From assembly GCA_028280715.1 (NCBI GenBank), contig JANQLG010000023.1, positions 152,061 to 216,060 on the forward strand: DNA of 64,000 nt. Reading direction: 5' to 3'. Both the position numbers and the translations under genes were made by a program. Positions 47,440 through 56,789 of the stretch are shown here, piece by piece; within the stretch, counting starts at the first letter, position 1, and each line of letters opens with the position of its first letter. This DNA comes from Spongiibacteraceae bacterium. Lineage in GTDB: Bacteria; Pseudomonadota; Gammaproteobacteria; Pseudomonadales; Dasaniaceae. The notes below the pieces were generated by a model. The model had not been told where the DNA came from. It was given only the letters and a program-made list of their open reading frames with translations, and did not search any database.

Positions 47440-49682
47440 CTAAATTTAAAAGCCTTGTTTAGCGGTAATTCCCGTATGCGTTGTCCTGTTGCTGTATAAA
47501 TGGCATTGGCTAATGCTGGAGCGACCGGAGGCAACCCCGGTTCTCCCACACCCGTTGGATGTTCTTGACTATCGACAATATGAACTTCAATTGTCGGAGT
47601 CTGATCCATCCGCAGCATCGGATAGTCATGGAAATTACTTTGTTCCACAGCACCATTACTGAGTGTAATTTCTCCGTATAAAGCGGCGGTTAGACCATAG
47701 ATAATCCCGCTTTCCATCTGTGCGCGCACAATATCAGGGTTGACGGCGAGACCACAGTCCACCACGCAGGTTATTTTATGGATAGTTACAGTTTGGTTGT
47801 CCACTGAAATTTCTATGACTTGTGCAGTCGGAGTGTTGAATGATTCATGTGCTGCAATACCTTGGTATCGACCTTCAGCAACGTTTCCCCAGGCGCTCTT
47901 CTCTGCCAGTTGCTTGATGACCGTCTGCATGCGAGGGCTATGGGTAGAATTCTCCAGCCGATATTGCATAGGGTCTTGTCCTGCAGAGTGGGCCAGTTCA
48001 TCCATAAATCCTTCGGCAAAAAAACCGTTACAGGAGTGGCCTACTGCCCGCCAGTAGCCAATAGGTAAACCGGGGTCCACTGTGGCGTGGCGAACTTCTT
48101 GATTTGGGCAGGGATAGTTGCCGGATAAGCCTTCCACAACACCACCATTCACGGTGATATTTTCAAACAACCAGTAACCACGTTTGCTAAGCCAATCGCC
48201 CACGCTCCAGGGGATAGTGCCTTGGAAGGCGGCTTCTATCGAATCATCAATGAAATAAGCACCAGTATTGGGGCTGACGTTGCGGACAACAAAGGTTTCT
48301 ATTTTGCCGTTGTCATCAAGGCCCGCACTGAATTTTACTAATGACACGGGGCGATAGCGGTCGTGCTTAACATCATCTTCACGACTCCAGACCAGTTGTA
48401 CAGGCACGTCGCTGGCTTTAGCTATGGCTGTAGCCTCAGCGACATAGTCGGCGATAAGGCGCCGGCCAAAGCCGCCACCTAAAAAGGTTGAATGGATGGT
48501 TACATTCTCGCGGGGAACGCCGCTGTAGTGTGCAGCCATTCCCTCCGCAACTTCCAGAACCTGGCAGCCAACCCAGACATCGCAATTGCCATCGGCAATT
48601 TTTACGGTACATGTCATTGGTTCCATCGTGCAGTGGGCAAGATAAGGCGTCCAGTAGGTGGCCTCAATAACTTGCTTACTTTGAGACAGGGCCGCAGCAC
48701 CTTCGCCCTGTTTGTCAGCTTCCAGCCCCTCATCGTGTTCGAGTGCGTTTTCCATCTGCTGGCGTAGTTCAGCACTGCTGGTGTTTGCCAACTCCGGGTA
48801 ATACCATTCGACTTCGAGCAGGTCTGCGGCTTTTCGTGCTTGCCAGTAGTGCTCAGCAACTACAGCTACGCCATTAAAAATTTCCACCACTTTAAATACA
48901 CCGGGTGAACTGGCGGCGGCATTGGTATTAACCGATTTTACCGTGCCACCTGCTACCGGGCAGCGTTTTACAACAGCGCGATAAAGGCCGGGGAAATCGA
49001 CATCAAGGCCAAATTGCGCTTCACCCGTTACCTTTGCCCAGGCATCAAGTCGGTTGTGTTCTGTGCCAATAAAGCGAAATTCGTCGGGTGATTTAAGCGC
49101 AGCATTTTCAGGTAGTGGTTGTTTAGCGGCAGCCTCGGCAAAGTGCCCATAAGTCCACTCCTGATTATTGCCCACGACTTTGCCATCACTCACGATGAGA
49201 CTGGCTGCTGCAATGCCGGTTTCGGCCGCTGCAGCTTGGCGAATAGCTTCTCTAACATTGGCGCCCACTTGTCTTAGGTGTGTGTAATGGGCATTCATAC
49301 TGGTGCTTCCACCAGTGCCTTGAGCCGGCGACCCCGGCCGTTTAAATTCAGGGTGAACTGGTGCGAGATGGACAATGATGGTATCAGGCGATACGTCTAG
49401 CTCTTCGGCGATTAAGGTGGTCATGCCTTCATATACACCTTGGCCCATTTCCGCTCTGGGTTGATAAAAATGAATTTCATTTGTGGGTGTGATTTGTAAA
49501 AACGCATTTGGGATGTAACCCCCGTGTTCACTCATCATTTCAGGAGGTGGCGGTTCATCACCGCTCATTAGCGGTATTCCCACAACGAGTCCACCGCCCA
49601 CAACACCTGCAGTAATCAATAGAGAGCGGCGCGAAATGCCTTGAGAAGATAGCATGGTAGGCCCTTTCGTCTTGTTCATCAT
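47436..49682 (-). CDS. Molybdopterin-binding hydroxylase large subunit (IorB-like)
   Basis: 748 residues with a twin-arginine signal (ISRRSLLITAGVVGG). Xanthine-oxidase-family Mo-binding motifs include LGGGFGRRLIADYV and the C-terminal GVGEPGLPPVAPALANAI with the likely catalytic Glu. Size and Tat signal match periplasmic aldehyde dehydrogenase / isoquinoline 1-oxidoreductase beta subunits. It is coupled by a 4-bp overlap to the iron-sulphur small subunit. No cytochrome c subunit is encoded alongside. The substrate is unknown. Confidence 0.88.
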   Translation of the reverse strand: MMNKTKGPTMLSSQGISRRSLLITAGVVGGGLVVGIPLMSGDEPPPPEMMSEHGGYIPNAFLQITPTNEIHFYQPRAEMGQGVYEGMTTLIAEELDVSPDTIIVHLAPVHPEFKRPGSPAQGTGGSTSMNAHYTHLRQVGANVREAIRQAAAAETGIAAASLIVSDGKVVGNNQEWTYGHFAEAAAKQPLPENAALKSPDEFRFIGTEHNRLDAWAKVTGEAQFGLDVDFPGLYRAVVKRCPVAGGTVKSVNTNAAASSPGVFKVVEIFNGVAVVAEHYWQARKAADLLEVEWYYPELANTSSAELRQQMENALEHDEGLEADKQGEGAAALSQSKQVIEATYWTPYLAHCTMEPMTCTVKIADGNCDVWVGCQVLEVAEGMAAHYSGVPRENVTIHSTFLGGGFGRRLIADYVAEATAIAKASDVPVQLVWSREDDVKHDRYRPVSLVKFSAGLDDNGKIETFVVRNVSPNTGAYFIDDSIEAAFQGTIPWSVGDWLSKRGYWLFENITVNGGVVEGLSGNYPCPNQEVRHATVDPGLPIGYWRAVGHSCNGFFAEGFMDELAHSAGQDPMQYRLENSTHSPRMQTVIKQLAEKSAWGNVAEGRYQGIAAHESFNTPTAQVIEISVDNQTVTIHKITCVVDCGLAVNPDIVRAQMESGIIYGLTAALYGEITLSNGAVEQSNFHDYPMLRMDQTPTIEVHIVDSQEHPTGVGEPGLPPVAPALANAIYTATGQRIRELPLNKAFKFS

Positions 49683-50158
49683 GACTCACCTCCCAACGAC
49701 TCGTCCTGCATTTTTGCAGCAGTGTGAATGGCTGCCTTGATTCGAGGATAGGTACCACATCGACAGACATTGCCACTCATTGCCGCATCAATGTCTTCAT
49801 TAGTGGGAGAAGCATTGGTAGCTAGTAATGCAGCTGCTGACATGATCTGCCCAGACTGACAGTAGCCACATTGCGGTACGCTGTGTTCAACCCATGCAGT
49901 TTGTAATGGGTGAGGATTTTCCCTATCACCCAAGGCTTCAATAGTGGTTACCGCTTTATTCTGTGCTGCTGAAATGGGCAAAATGCAGGTTCTGACGGCA
50001 ACGCCATCAAGGTGCATAGTACATGCACCGCAAAGCCCGGCACCACAACCAAACTTTGAGCCTTTAAGTTTAAAAATGTCGCGAACAACCCAGAGTAATG
50101 GTGCATCGGCGGGTGCATCAGTGGAAACAGTTTCGCCATTTAATGTAAAACTGATCAT
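49679..50158 (-). CDS. (2Fe-2S)-binding hydroxylase small subunit (IorA-like)
   Basis: 159 residues with two [2Fe-2S] clusters: plant-ferredoxin type FGCGAGLCGACTMHLDG and the helical type QCGYCQSGQIM plus GNVCRCGTYPRI. It passes electrons from the Mo subunit. GGAGG seven bases before the ATG at 50158 fixes the start. It lacks its own signal, so export presumably rides on the Tat signal of the large subunit. Confidence 0.9.
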   Translation of the reverse strand: MISFTLNGETVSTDAPADAPLLWVVRDIFKLKGSKFGCGAGLCGACTMHLDGVAVRTCILPISAAQNKAVTTIEALGDRENPHPLQTAWVEHSVPQCGYCQSGQIMSAAALLATNASPTNEDIDAAMSGNVCRCGTYPRIKAAIHTAAKMQDESLGGES

Positions 50159-50401
50159 GGTTCCTCCAGTTGCAATAAGGGGTGCTTCTCGAACGGTATC
50201 GTGACCTGACAGAGCTGTCAATTTATCAGTCTAGATCGTAAGTGTAGTTTAACGGTGATTATAAAGCCTGAGGCTCGATGCTGGCTGTGTAGTTAAAGGT
50301 GTAGCTACAAAATGTTGCTGCAAGCCATCACCATGGCTAGCATGTGGACATAGAAGATTATTGGGGCAGTAAATTTAAAGCTGCTTTCTAAATCATACAG
50401 A

Positions 50402-50809
50402 CTAAGCGTAATTCGGTTGTCCGCGGTAAACGCCTTTAAAACGCTTCCCATCTCGCCACAATGGATAAGATTTACCGGAATATATGACGGTTTCATTGGT
50501 CGGTGTTGCTGACTGCCGCATATTTCCACCGTTAGCAACCATTTTTGTTTTCTTAGGTTCTTTTTCCTGAATGATCCGAGAGCTTTTTAGTTTTGTAATG
50601 GTATTGCCAACACCAACGAAACTTAATAGTTCTGCATAGGCGAAACCCAAATCTGGAGATTCGGTGAGCTCCACATATTCATGGAGCATCTGCATAAAGT
50701 CGGGATGTGATAATTTTAATTTGATATCAAGTTCAATTTGAACGCACTGAATACATTTTTTTGCTGCGCGAATAGCATGGGGGTTAAGTAGCCAGGATCT
50801 GTCGTTCAT
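50402..50809 (-). CDS. Hypothetical protein, 135 aa
   Basis: Soluble protein with an N-terminal helical part (AIRAAKKCIQCVQIELDIKL, HEYVELTESPDLGFAYAEL), a basic low-complexity middle (KEPKKTKM) and a C-terminal YSGKSYPLWRDGKRFKGVYR that looks like a conserved mini-domain. The CIQC motif could bind metal. No family is recognised. It lies alone between the hydroxylase pair and an AT-rich gap. Confidence 0.6.
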   Translation of the reverse strand: MNDRSWLLNPHAIRAAKKCIQCVQIELDIKLKLSHPDFMQMLHEYVELTESPDLGFAYAELLSFVGVGNTITKLKSSRIIQEKEPKKTKMVANGGNMRQSATPTNETVIYSGKSYPLWRDGKRFKGVYRGQPNYA

Positions 50810-51205
50810 TTTCTTTTCCCTAAAAAAATTGTCTCTAGATAAACTTAGAGGATTAATCCCATAAGCTGCGTGAATAAATTCACATTTTTTACAAGATATT
50901 ATTTAAATTTTTATTCTGAAAGCATTGTTATAACCATATGCTTGAAGAGAAATTTTCTAAGTCAATCGGTTTATAATTTATACGTTTGAATAATAAAAAC
51001 AGTATCGTTTGCGCCTGATTTTGATGCGAGATTAAGTAAACTGTTTTTCGAAAAAAACTATCAATAAAGTTTATTTTTTATAAAATGAATAAAGGTTTAG
51101 TTCATAAAAAATGGGTTAGAATGAAGGCGCTAATGTAGGATAACGAAGTTTGAAGTTATAATAGTTGAAATTAGTTATTGCTGGTTTTTAAAGTCTAGTC
51201 AGCCT
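50810..51205. other. AT-rich intergenic region without a recognisable gene
   Basis: About 400 bp, very AT-rich, with no credible frame. The only structure seen is a near-palindrome centred on TTTTTCGAAAAA (51044-51055). It presumably holds the promoter of the leftward 135-residue gene. Confidence 0.5.
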
Positions 51206-52042
51206 TTACTTTTTCCAACAACTATTTATTGGTTGATCATTATGTTCTTCTGCTATGCGAGCAGCAATTTTTTCGTCTGAAGCAATAAACTGTCCAATAT
51301 TTAAGTTATTCATCCATTGTTTCAATACATCATCGTTATGCATTTTTAGGAAAATATTTTTATAGTTCTGTTTATGCTGATCACTTAGATGCGGATGTGA
51401 CATCAATAGCAGTATCGGGTTTTTTGAAGCCAATGGAAAGGTAAACAATTTTTCTTTTACCGATGCTGCGGTTAGCCCCCAAATAGGGCGTCCAACCATG
51501 CCAAAATCGGCTTCACTATTAAGCACTTTAATAACGCTTTCACTGGCATTGGTAACGGGTATCAAATCCATGGTATTCCATATGCCACTGGTCACATCAT
51601 CAAACCTGGCTTGATAGATATCTTTATATCTTGCGTCAAAGGCAAAACGTTTGCCTCTCAATGTTTGCAGATTGGTTATTTCATTTCTACCAAAGATAAC
51701 CAGCCCAGATCGGTTGCTGGATTCCACAAAAGGTTTATAACCCTTTTCCAGTAATGGCTGCCACAACGGAGCGCTAGGCATGACTAATGCTTCCTTCATT
51801 GCTTTATATCGCTCATAGGCGTCACAATCGCCCAGTGGAATTTGTACCTCAAGCTGCATTGTTTTCTTTGAATATTCGATAAATGGTGTCATCAGCCTTC
51901 GAGTGATATCGGGAGGCATTGGCGAAAAGATCAGAATATATTGTTCTGGTTCTGATAGTCCATCCAAGCTTGATTGCGGCTCCTGACCAAAGGAGGCAAC
52001 TGATAGCAAATACAAACACAATAGAGAGAATCTTTTTTTCAA
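51206..52042 (-). CDS. PhnD-like periplasmic phosphate/phosphonate-type binding protein
   Basis: 278 residues: signal peptide (LLCLYLLSVASFGQ), then FSPMPPDITRRLMTPFIEY, NLQTLRGKRFAFDARY and a second lobe with VLNSEADFGMVGRPIW, the pattern of PhnD/SsuA/TauA-type binding proteins. No permease or ATPase gene lies nearby, so it may be an orphan receptor. The ligand is unknown. Confidence 0.75.
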   Translation of the reverse strand: MKKRFSLLCLYLLSVASFGQEPQSSLDGLSEPEQYILIFSPMPPDITRRLMTPFIEYSKKTMQLEVQIPLGDCDAYERYKAMKEALVMPSAPLWQPLLEKGYKPFVESSNRSGLVIFGRNEITNLQTLRGKRFAFDARYKDIYQARFDDVTSGIWNTMDLIPVTNASESVIKVLNSEADFGMVGRPIWGLTAASVKEKLFTFPLASKNPILLLMSHPHLSDQHKQNYKNIFLKMHNDDVLKQWMNNLNIGQFIASDEKIAARIAEEHNDQPINSCWKK

Positions 52043-52218
52043 GGTCTTAATTTACTTGCAGGGTATATTAATCAAACTATAGGGTAAAAGTGGTCAAACT
52101 GCCTTGCCTTGGTTATACAGAGCCTCTAGGAAAGCCAATGAGAAGAATGCAGAACCGAGATGATTCTCTTTGAGGATGTTAAGTTAAATATTAGAAGACT
52201 TTTGTAATCCATTGACCC

Positions 52219-52794
52219 TTAACTATTTTTTATTTCGTTGTATCTGAAGCAGTCGATTGTATGGTCGTTGACCATGCCTGTGGCCTGCATATAGGCATAC
52301 ATAATAGTTGATCCAACGAATTTGAATCCGCGCTTTTTTAAGTCCTTTGACAGCTGGTCTGAAACATCAGTAGAGGCGGGTATCTCTTTGAGTGATTGCC
52401 ATTGATTTTGTATCGGTTGGTGGTCGACAAAGCCCCATATGTAGTCCGAGAAGCTACCGAATTCCTTTTGTACCTTAATTAATGCCTGAGCATTAGTGCG
52501 TGCTGAATATACCTTGAGACGGTTGCGGATGATCTCGGGGTTGAGTAACAGTTTATCGAGCTTTTTGTCGCTGAAACGGGCGACTTTGTTGACATCGAAA
52601 TCGGCGAAAGCTTTTCGGTAACCTTCACGTTTTCTTAGTACCGTAATCCATGCTAAACCAGCCTGTGCGCCTTCGAGGATTAGAAATTCGAATAATTTTT
52701 GATCATCGTATACAGGAACACCCCATTCTTCATCGTGATATTGTTGGTATAAAGGGTCATCGCCGCACCAGGTACAACGTGTTGGCTTATTCAT
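52219..52794 (-). CDS. tag: DNA-3-methyladenine glycosylase I
   Basis: Base-excision enzyme removing 3-methyladenine from DNA. 191 residues from the ATG at 52794: RCTWCGDDPLYQQYHDEEWG (zinc Cys and His), the pocket LILEGAQAGLAWITVL with catalytic-site Glu, and C-terminal DHTIDCF holding the other zinc ligands. A GTG five codons upstream is possible, but the typical Tag N-terminus favours 52794. Monocistronic. Confidence 0.93.
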   Translation of the reverse strand: MNKPTRCTWCGDDPLYQQYHDEEWGVPVYDDQKLFEFLILEGAQAGLAWITVLRKREGYRKAFADFDVNKVARFSDKKLDKLLLNPEIIRNRLKVYSARTNAQALIKVQKEFGSFSDYIWGFVDHQPIQNQWQSLKEIPASTDVSDQLSKDLKKRGFKFVGSTIMYAYMQATGMVNDHTIDCFRYNEIKNS

Positions 52795-52979
52795 ATGTGC
52801 TTTACTCACTGCTTTTATGCTGCTATTTCCGAGGGAGATGAACTGTCGCCTGTTTTCGGTGTTATTTCAATTACCTGTATGTAATTAGGAGCTGGTGTTG
52901 GTTATTCTTGCCTGATAGCGGTTGCATGTTTTCTCGGCAGCGGTTAATGTTTTCAGGCACATAACAGTTAGGATTAAAC

Positions 52980-53177
52980 ATGACAAAAGATCATGATTCT
53001 GATGACAAAGAGTCTTCTGCTCAAGGCTGTATTCTCAATGAGAAGGGAGAGGAGATCCCCATCACCGACAAAATGGTAACCGAGGCTATGAAGGATATTA
53101 AGCTTCAATCCATTGGTGCGCACACAGGTTTTAACAAGGCCATTACAGATGACATGCTGCCACCCGAGGATAATTAA
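52980..53177 (+). CDS. Small acidic hypothetical protein, 65 aa
   Basis: Acidic soluble protein (DHDSDDKESSAQGC to DDMLPPEDN) with a core ILNEKGEEIPITDKMVTEAM that looks structured. AGGA nine bases before the ATG is a fair ribosome binding site. No family recognised; it may form a pair with the DUF6316 gene 209 bp downstream. Confidence 0.55.
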   Translation: MTKDHDSDDKESSAQGCILNEKGEEIPITDKMVTEAMKDIKLQSIGAHTGFNKAITDDMLPPEDN

Positions 53178-53385
53178 TCCTTTTTGTTAAGTTCATTTTT
53201 TATTATTTATTTTCAATAAGTTATACATGTTTTTTGAAGTTGGATTTTAAATAAAGATCCCTTTCTCTGCGCTTTTTCTATTTATTAGACCAAAACAATC
53301 TAGGCCCTTGCTAGCTTCTTCAGGCAGTTTTTTCCTAAACTGAAACATAACTATTATAAGTTGTCTTTACCGGCAGGAGGTGCCT

Positions 53386-53625
53386 ATGCAATGTCGTAGT
53401 GGTGAAGCATCAGGGACACATTTTCGAACGGATCGTTATTTTTGTATCAGTGGTGAATGGTTTTTTTCAACCCGTGAGAATTTGCAAATCGGACCCTTTG
53501 CAACACGGGATGATGCCGAAATAGAGTTACTCCTGTTTCTCCGGCATATTCAGGAAGGCGGTATATACGCTGAACACGCTTCCATGAATTATAGCCAGAG
53601 GGTTCGGTCTTTAAGTGACAGGTAA
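53386..53625 (+). CDS. DUF6316-like protein, 79 aa
   Basis: Small soluble protein with RTDRYFCISGEWFFSTREN and GPFATRDDAEIELLLFLRH, the pattern of the short DUF6316 family of gammaproteobacteria. AGGAGG five bases before the ATG at 53386 is an excellent ribosome binding site. The function is unknown. It ends 1 bp from the convergent double cyclic-nucleotide-binding gene. Confidence 0.75.
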   Translation: MQCRSGEASGTHFRTDRYFCISGEWFFSTRENLQIGPFATRDDAEIELLLFLRHIQEGGIYAEHASMNYSQRVRSLSDR

Positions 53626-53626
53626 A

Positions 53627-54712
53627 TCAAGCGGCAGGTAAATCCGCTGATAAGTGATACGCATCAAACCCGGCCTGGCGCATGAGATAGGTTGCTAATT
53701 CTGAGCGGCTATCGTTAGCTGGGCCAATCACATACTTCAACGATTCTTTCATTGTTTGCATTTTTTGGCGCAATAGGCTGATGGGCAAATTGTCACTGTT
53801 TTTGGCATGTCCGTGCTGATACTCGATCGGCAAGCGAACATCCAGAATTTTTATTTGTGACTGATCGTAACTAATAGCTGTGGTAAGAGGGCGCACGAGG
53901 TGTTGTTTAATCAATGCGTTAAAGGTTTCAGCATTGATACGGCCCAATATGCCGCTTGTTTTCATGGTGACAGATGCATTGCGGGTTGTATCGGCAACCA
54001 GAGCCTCATCACCAAAATAGTTGCCAGGCAGCAGGCTAAATTGTGCACCTTTGTAGGGACCATCGGCATCGGTTTGTACTAAAGCTTCTCCCTTTTTGAT
54101 GATGTAGAAATAATCTCCCTGGCTATTGGCCTTTATGATAGTTTCGTTAGCAGCGACTATCACTTCTTCCAGTTGGGAGAAGAGCTGGTGAATGACTTGA
54201 TTGGATAGGTTCGCTGCAAGTTTTGAGCGAATAAAGCTGTTGTCCCAGTCTTCCTGGTAGTCATCATCAATCAGTGCATCATCATCAACCACCATGTCAC
54301 TGTCATCCAAATAGAAAATTCGGTAATCCTGGCTCCAACTGAGGTAGTGATCGATGATATCCGTATTCACGGAAAGGATTTGGCAATCATCCACTGCTCT
54401 GACCAGGCTGCGATCCTTAAGTATGCTTTCAATTGCATTGTTGCTGTCGGGGTTCTCGTGGTCGATGTGAAAGCGGTTCTCGAAGGACTCCCTGATTTCG
54501 ACACGCCCTTGTACCAGGAAGTGCGCTTGTTTTTTGTCTCGCTCTTTACGAACAATGACTGCTCCAGCCTTATACGAGGTCAGTTTTAGCTCTTCTATTA
54601 ATTGGCCGTGATACTTGTGGCTTATCTTGTTAAGTGGTGAAAAACGTTTGATCAGATTGCTAATATTTTGCTCGATGTGTTGGGGCATTTGTCGTTCCAC
54701 GCGTTGTATCAT
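53627..54712 (-). CDS. Double cyclic-nucleotide-binding protein with degenerate rhodanese domain
   Basis: 361 residues. Two cNMP-binding-like folds (about 20-125 and 165-265; the second has PGNYFGDEALVADTTRNASV with a phosphate-cassette-like Arg) are followed by a rhodanese-like domain (about 270-355, ILDVRLPIEYQHGHAKNSDN). Where an active rhodanese has C-x-x-G-x-R-S, this has KYVIGPANDSRSE, so the catalytic cysteine is missing and the domain is probably a sensor or binding module. No DNA-binding domain is seen. It may read the product of the cyclase encoded at 4.2 kb. Confidence 0.82.
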   Translation of the reverse strand: MIQRVERQMPQHIEQNISNLIKRFSPLNKISHKYHGQLIEELKLTSYKAGAVIVRKERDKKQAHFLVQGRVEIRESFENRFHIDHENPDSNNAIESILKDRSLVRAVDDCQILSVNTDIIDHYLSWSQDYRIFYLDDSDMVVDDDALIDDDYQEDWDNSFIRSKLAANLSNQVIHQLFSQLEEVIVAANETIIKANSQGDYFYIIKKGEALVQTDADGPYKGAQFSLLPGNYFGDEALVADTTRNASVTMKTSGILGRINAETFNALIKQHLVRPLTTAISYDQSQIKILDVRLPIEYQHGHAKNSDNLPISLLRQKMQTMKESLKYVIGPANDSRSELATYLMRQAGFDAYHLSADLPAA

Positions 54713-55089
54713 TTCTGATGTTGCTCAGAAGCCTGAGATTGAGCCCCTGAGATTGAATACCTTGGGTTTAACCCTTTGGATTTAACCTTTTGAATTTAAC
54801 AAGGGTACCTTCAGATCCAGTGGCGTTTTTACATCTCCGTATGCCGAGGTAAATAGTAGATACCATGTAGTTAATAGACACGTAACTGTATCGCAAGAGA
54901 AGAACTAACTGGTTCACATGTCGACGAATTGCGTCAATAGCTGACGAAAATTGACATTAGCGTAGTCATTTCTTATAACCGTTAAATCTAGCTATTTGGC
55001 GATATCGCGTGGATAATGCTGATCCTTTGTTTCCACTAAAACTGGAAGATTTCTGAATTCCATAAAACAATCTAAATTGTTAATACATT
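54713..55089. other. Intergenic region with short degenerate repeats
   Basis: 377 bp with no gene. It holds CCTGAGATTGA twice (from 54732 and 54746, one base differing in the context), three degenerate TTGGATTTAACC-like units (54762-54800), and a dyad CGTCA-N5-TGACG (54932-54946). It separates divergent promoters of the flanking genes. Confidence 0.4.
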
Positions 55090-55425
55090 ATGCAAAAAAA
55101 TATACAAGAGAGCAGAGAAGGCGGAGAAAGCAAAGAAAGCTTAAAGGAACACTTTAATCGAGAAACAGCCAAAATCAGTTGGAAGGAGCTACAGCGTTAC
55201 TATGCCAGAGGCGTTGTGATTGGCGTTAAGGATGGTATGGATTTGATAGAAACAGCGATTGAAATCCATCAGGATAATAAAGACCAGGTGGAAAAGTGGC
55301 TCTGTGCGGGCGATATTTTTAAAGTCGATGATCAAACCGCCGAAGAGTGGTTAAACGCGGAAGCTGATCATTGGGCTGTCGTTGTTGCACCTTGGGTTCT
55401 AGTGCAGTTAAACAAGAGCGGTTAA
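55090..55425 (+). CDS. DUF2288 family protein
   Basis: 111 residues. NRETAKISWKELQRYYARG, MDLIETAIEIHQDN and the C-terminal WAVVVAPWVLVQLN are diagnostic of DUF2288, a small cytoplasmic family of unknown function in proteobacteria and cyanobacteria. An N-terminal 20-residue charged extension precedes the domain. Confidence 0.85.
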   Translation: MQKNIQESREGGESKESLKEHFNRETAKISWKELQRYYARGVVIGVKDGMDLIETAIEIHQDNKDQVEKWLCAGDIFKVDDQTAEEWLNAEADHWAVVVAPWVLVQLNKSG

Positions 55426-55474
55426 AAAACGCAGCTAAATAAATAACATCTATTTTTCATTGTGGTGGGTCGCA

Positions 55475-56383
55475 TTGTTAAGGATAAAACTAAACTGTCA
55501 GAGAGCGATTTTTTTCTTGGTGGCTGCCTTTATAGCGGGCTGTGTTTCTCAGCAGCCTGTTGAGCCGGCTGAAACAGATAGAGCTGTTGCGGAAAAAATT
55601 GTCGTTAAACCCAAGATTCGACTGAGCAAAGAAGAAGGAGGCGACATTCTTCATCAGCTGGTTGAGGATATGGTGCAAATTCCCTCTGGCAAATTTTTAA
55701 TGGGTGATAGCCTGGGCGTGGGTGAAAACGACGAGCAGCCCGTTCGCGAAGTGTTGGTCGGCGCTTTTTCTATCAGTAAATTTGAAGTGACCTATGAGCA
55801 GTATGACCTTTACACACGTCAAACCAAGCAGCCATTAATTAAAGCCAGATGGGGAAGAGGCAAGCAACCTGTTGTGAATGTCAGTTGGCATGATGCGCAG
55901 GCATTTGTTGCCTGGGTGAGTAGAGAGACGGGAATTAATTTTCGTTTGCCCTCAGAGGCTGAATGGGAATATGCCGCGCGCGCTGGCAGTTTGGACAATT
56001 ATAGTTTTGGCAATGATGCTACTAAATTATGTGAGTTCGGCAATGTTGCTGATCGTTCAACCACCATAGGTTGGCGAAATAGAAACTGCAATGATGGCCA
56101 TGCGACGACTTCGCCGGTAGGCAGTTTTAAACCCAATGATTATGGTCTCTATGATATGCACGGCAATGTTTGGGAATGGCTGAGTGACTGCTGGTACCTA
56201 AGCTATCGTGATGCGCCTGCTGATAGTAGGCCAAGAGAAAAAGAAAACGGTTGCTCAATTCGTTCACAGCGTGGCGGCTCCTGGTTTTACGGCAATGATG
56301 AAGCTCGCAGTGCCTACCGAGGCAGTGGCAATGATACCAGTAAAAGTGTGACAGTAGGTTTTCGCATAGCTCATGACCTCTAA
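55475..56383 (+). CDS. Lipoprotein with FGE-sulfatase (SUMF1) domain
   Basis: About 302 residues: lipobox IAGC, then the formylglycine-generating-enzyme-like fold (about 70-300) with MVQIPSGKFLMG, EVTYEQYDLY, PVVNVSWHDAQAFVAW, FRLPSEAEWEYAARAG, YDMHGNVWEWLSDCW and VTVGFRIAHD. The residues match the structural signature, but most such bacterial proteins are not true FGEs. No sulfatase is encoded nearby. The start is uncertain (TTG 55475 with GGTGGG upstream, or TTG 55460). Confidence 0.85.
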   Translation: MLRIKLNCQRAIFFLVAAFIAGCVSQQPVEPAETDRAVAEKIVVKPKIRLSKEEGGDILHQLVEDMVQIPSGKFLMGDSLGVGENDEQPVREVLVGAFSISKFEVTYEQYDLYTRQTKQPLIKARWGRGKQPVVNVSWHDAQAFVAWVSRETGINFRLPSEAEWEYAARAGSLDNYSFGNDATKLCEFGNVADRSTTIGWRNRNCNDGHATTSPVGSFKPNDYGLYDMHGNVWEWLSDCWYLSYRDAPADSRPREKENGCSIRSQRGGSWFYGNDEARSAYRGSGNDTSKSVTVGFRIAHDL

Positions 56384-56675
56384 AAAAACGCATATTGATC
56401 AGCAACAGTTTCTTCAATTGTTAGAAGAAAAGGTCAGTAATATTTTTCAAGCCTATGCTGATGGTAAAGATGTTCCCCCGGCAGAAAATTTTCGAACAGA
56501 AGGTTTTATTGAAGCAGGTTGCCAGTTGGGCATTATTTCGGAGCAAGAGGCTCGAGAGAAAATAGCCGAAAGCTATTCGGCAATTCTGGGACAAGATTTT
56601 CCTGAGCAATATAATAAAGGCATTAAGATTCCTTCCGCCATGAAAAGGGCGCCTGTTTTTCCTACCACCACATAA
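56373..56675 (+). CDS. Hypothetical protein, 100 aa
   Basis: Soluble, helical N-terminus (QQFLQLLEEKVSNIFQAYADG) and a core FIEAGCQLGIISEQEAREKI, ending with basic/Pro tail. Overlaps the FGE-domain gene by 11 bp and is probably co-translated. Family not recognised. Confidence 0.65.
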   Translation: MTSKKTHIDQQQFLQLLEEKVSNIFQAYADGKDVPPAENFRTEGFIEAGCQLGIISEQEAREKIAESYSAILGQDFPEQYNKGIKIPSAMKRAPVFPTTT

Positions 56676-56789
56676 AACTTGTCTCTTAATTCAGCTAGTC
56701 TCCACACTATCGATTAGATATGATCATCAAACTTGATTGTCAACAAGTCGTTGGCCTTCAGGCTCTTAGCTGAAAGTGGGAACATTACA

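Noticed and set aside
53627..54712. Transcription factor of the Crp/Fnr family
   Set aside because: cNMP-binding folds are present but no helix-turn-helix; the C-terminus is rhodanese-like.
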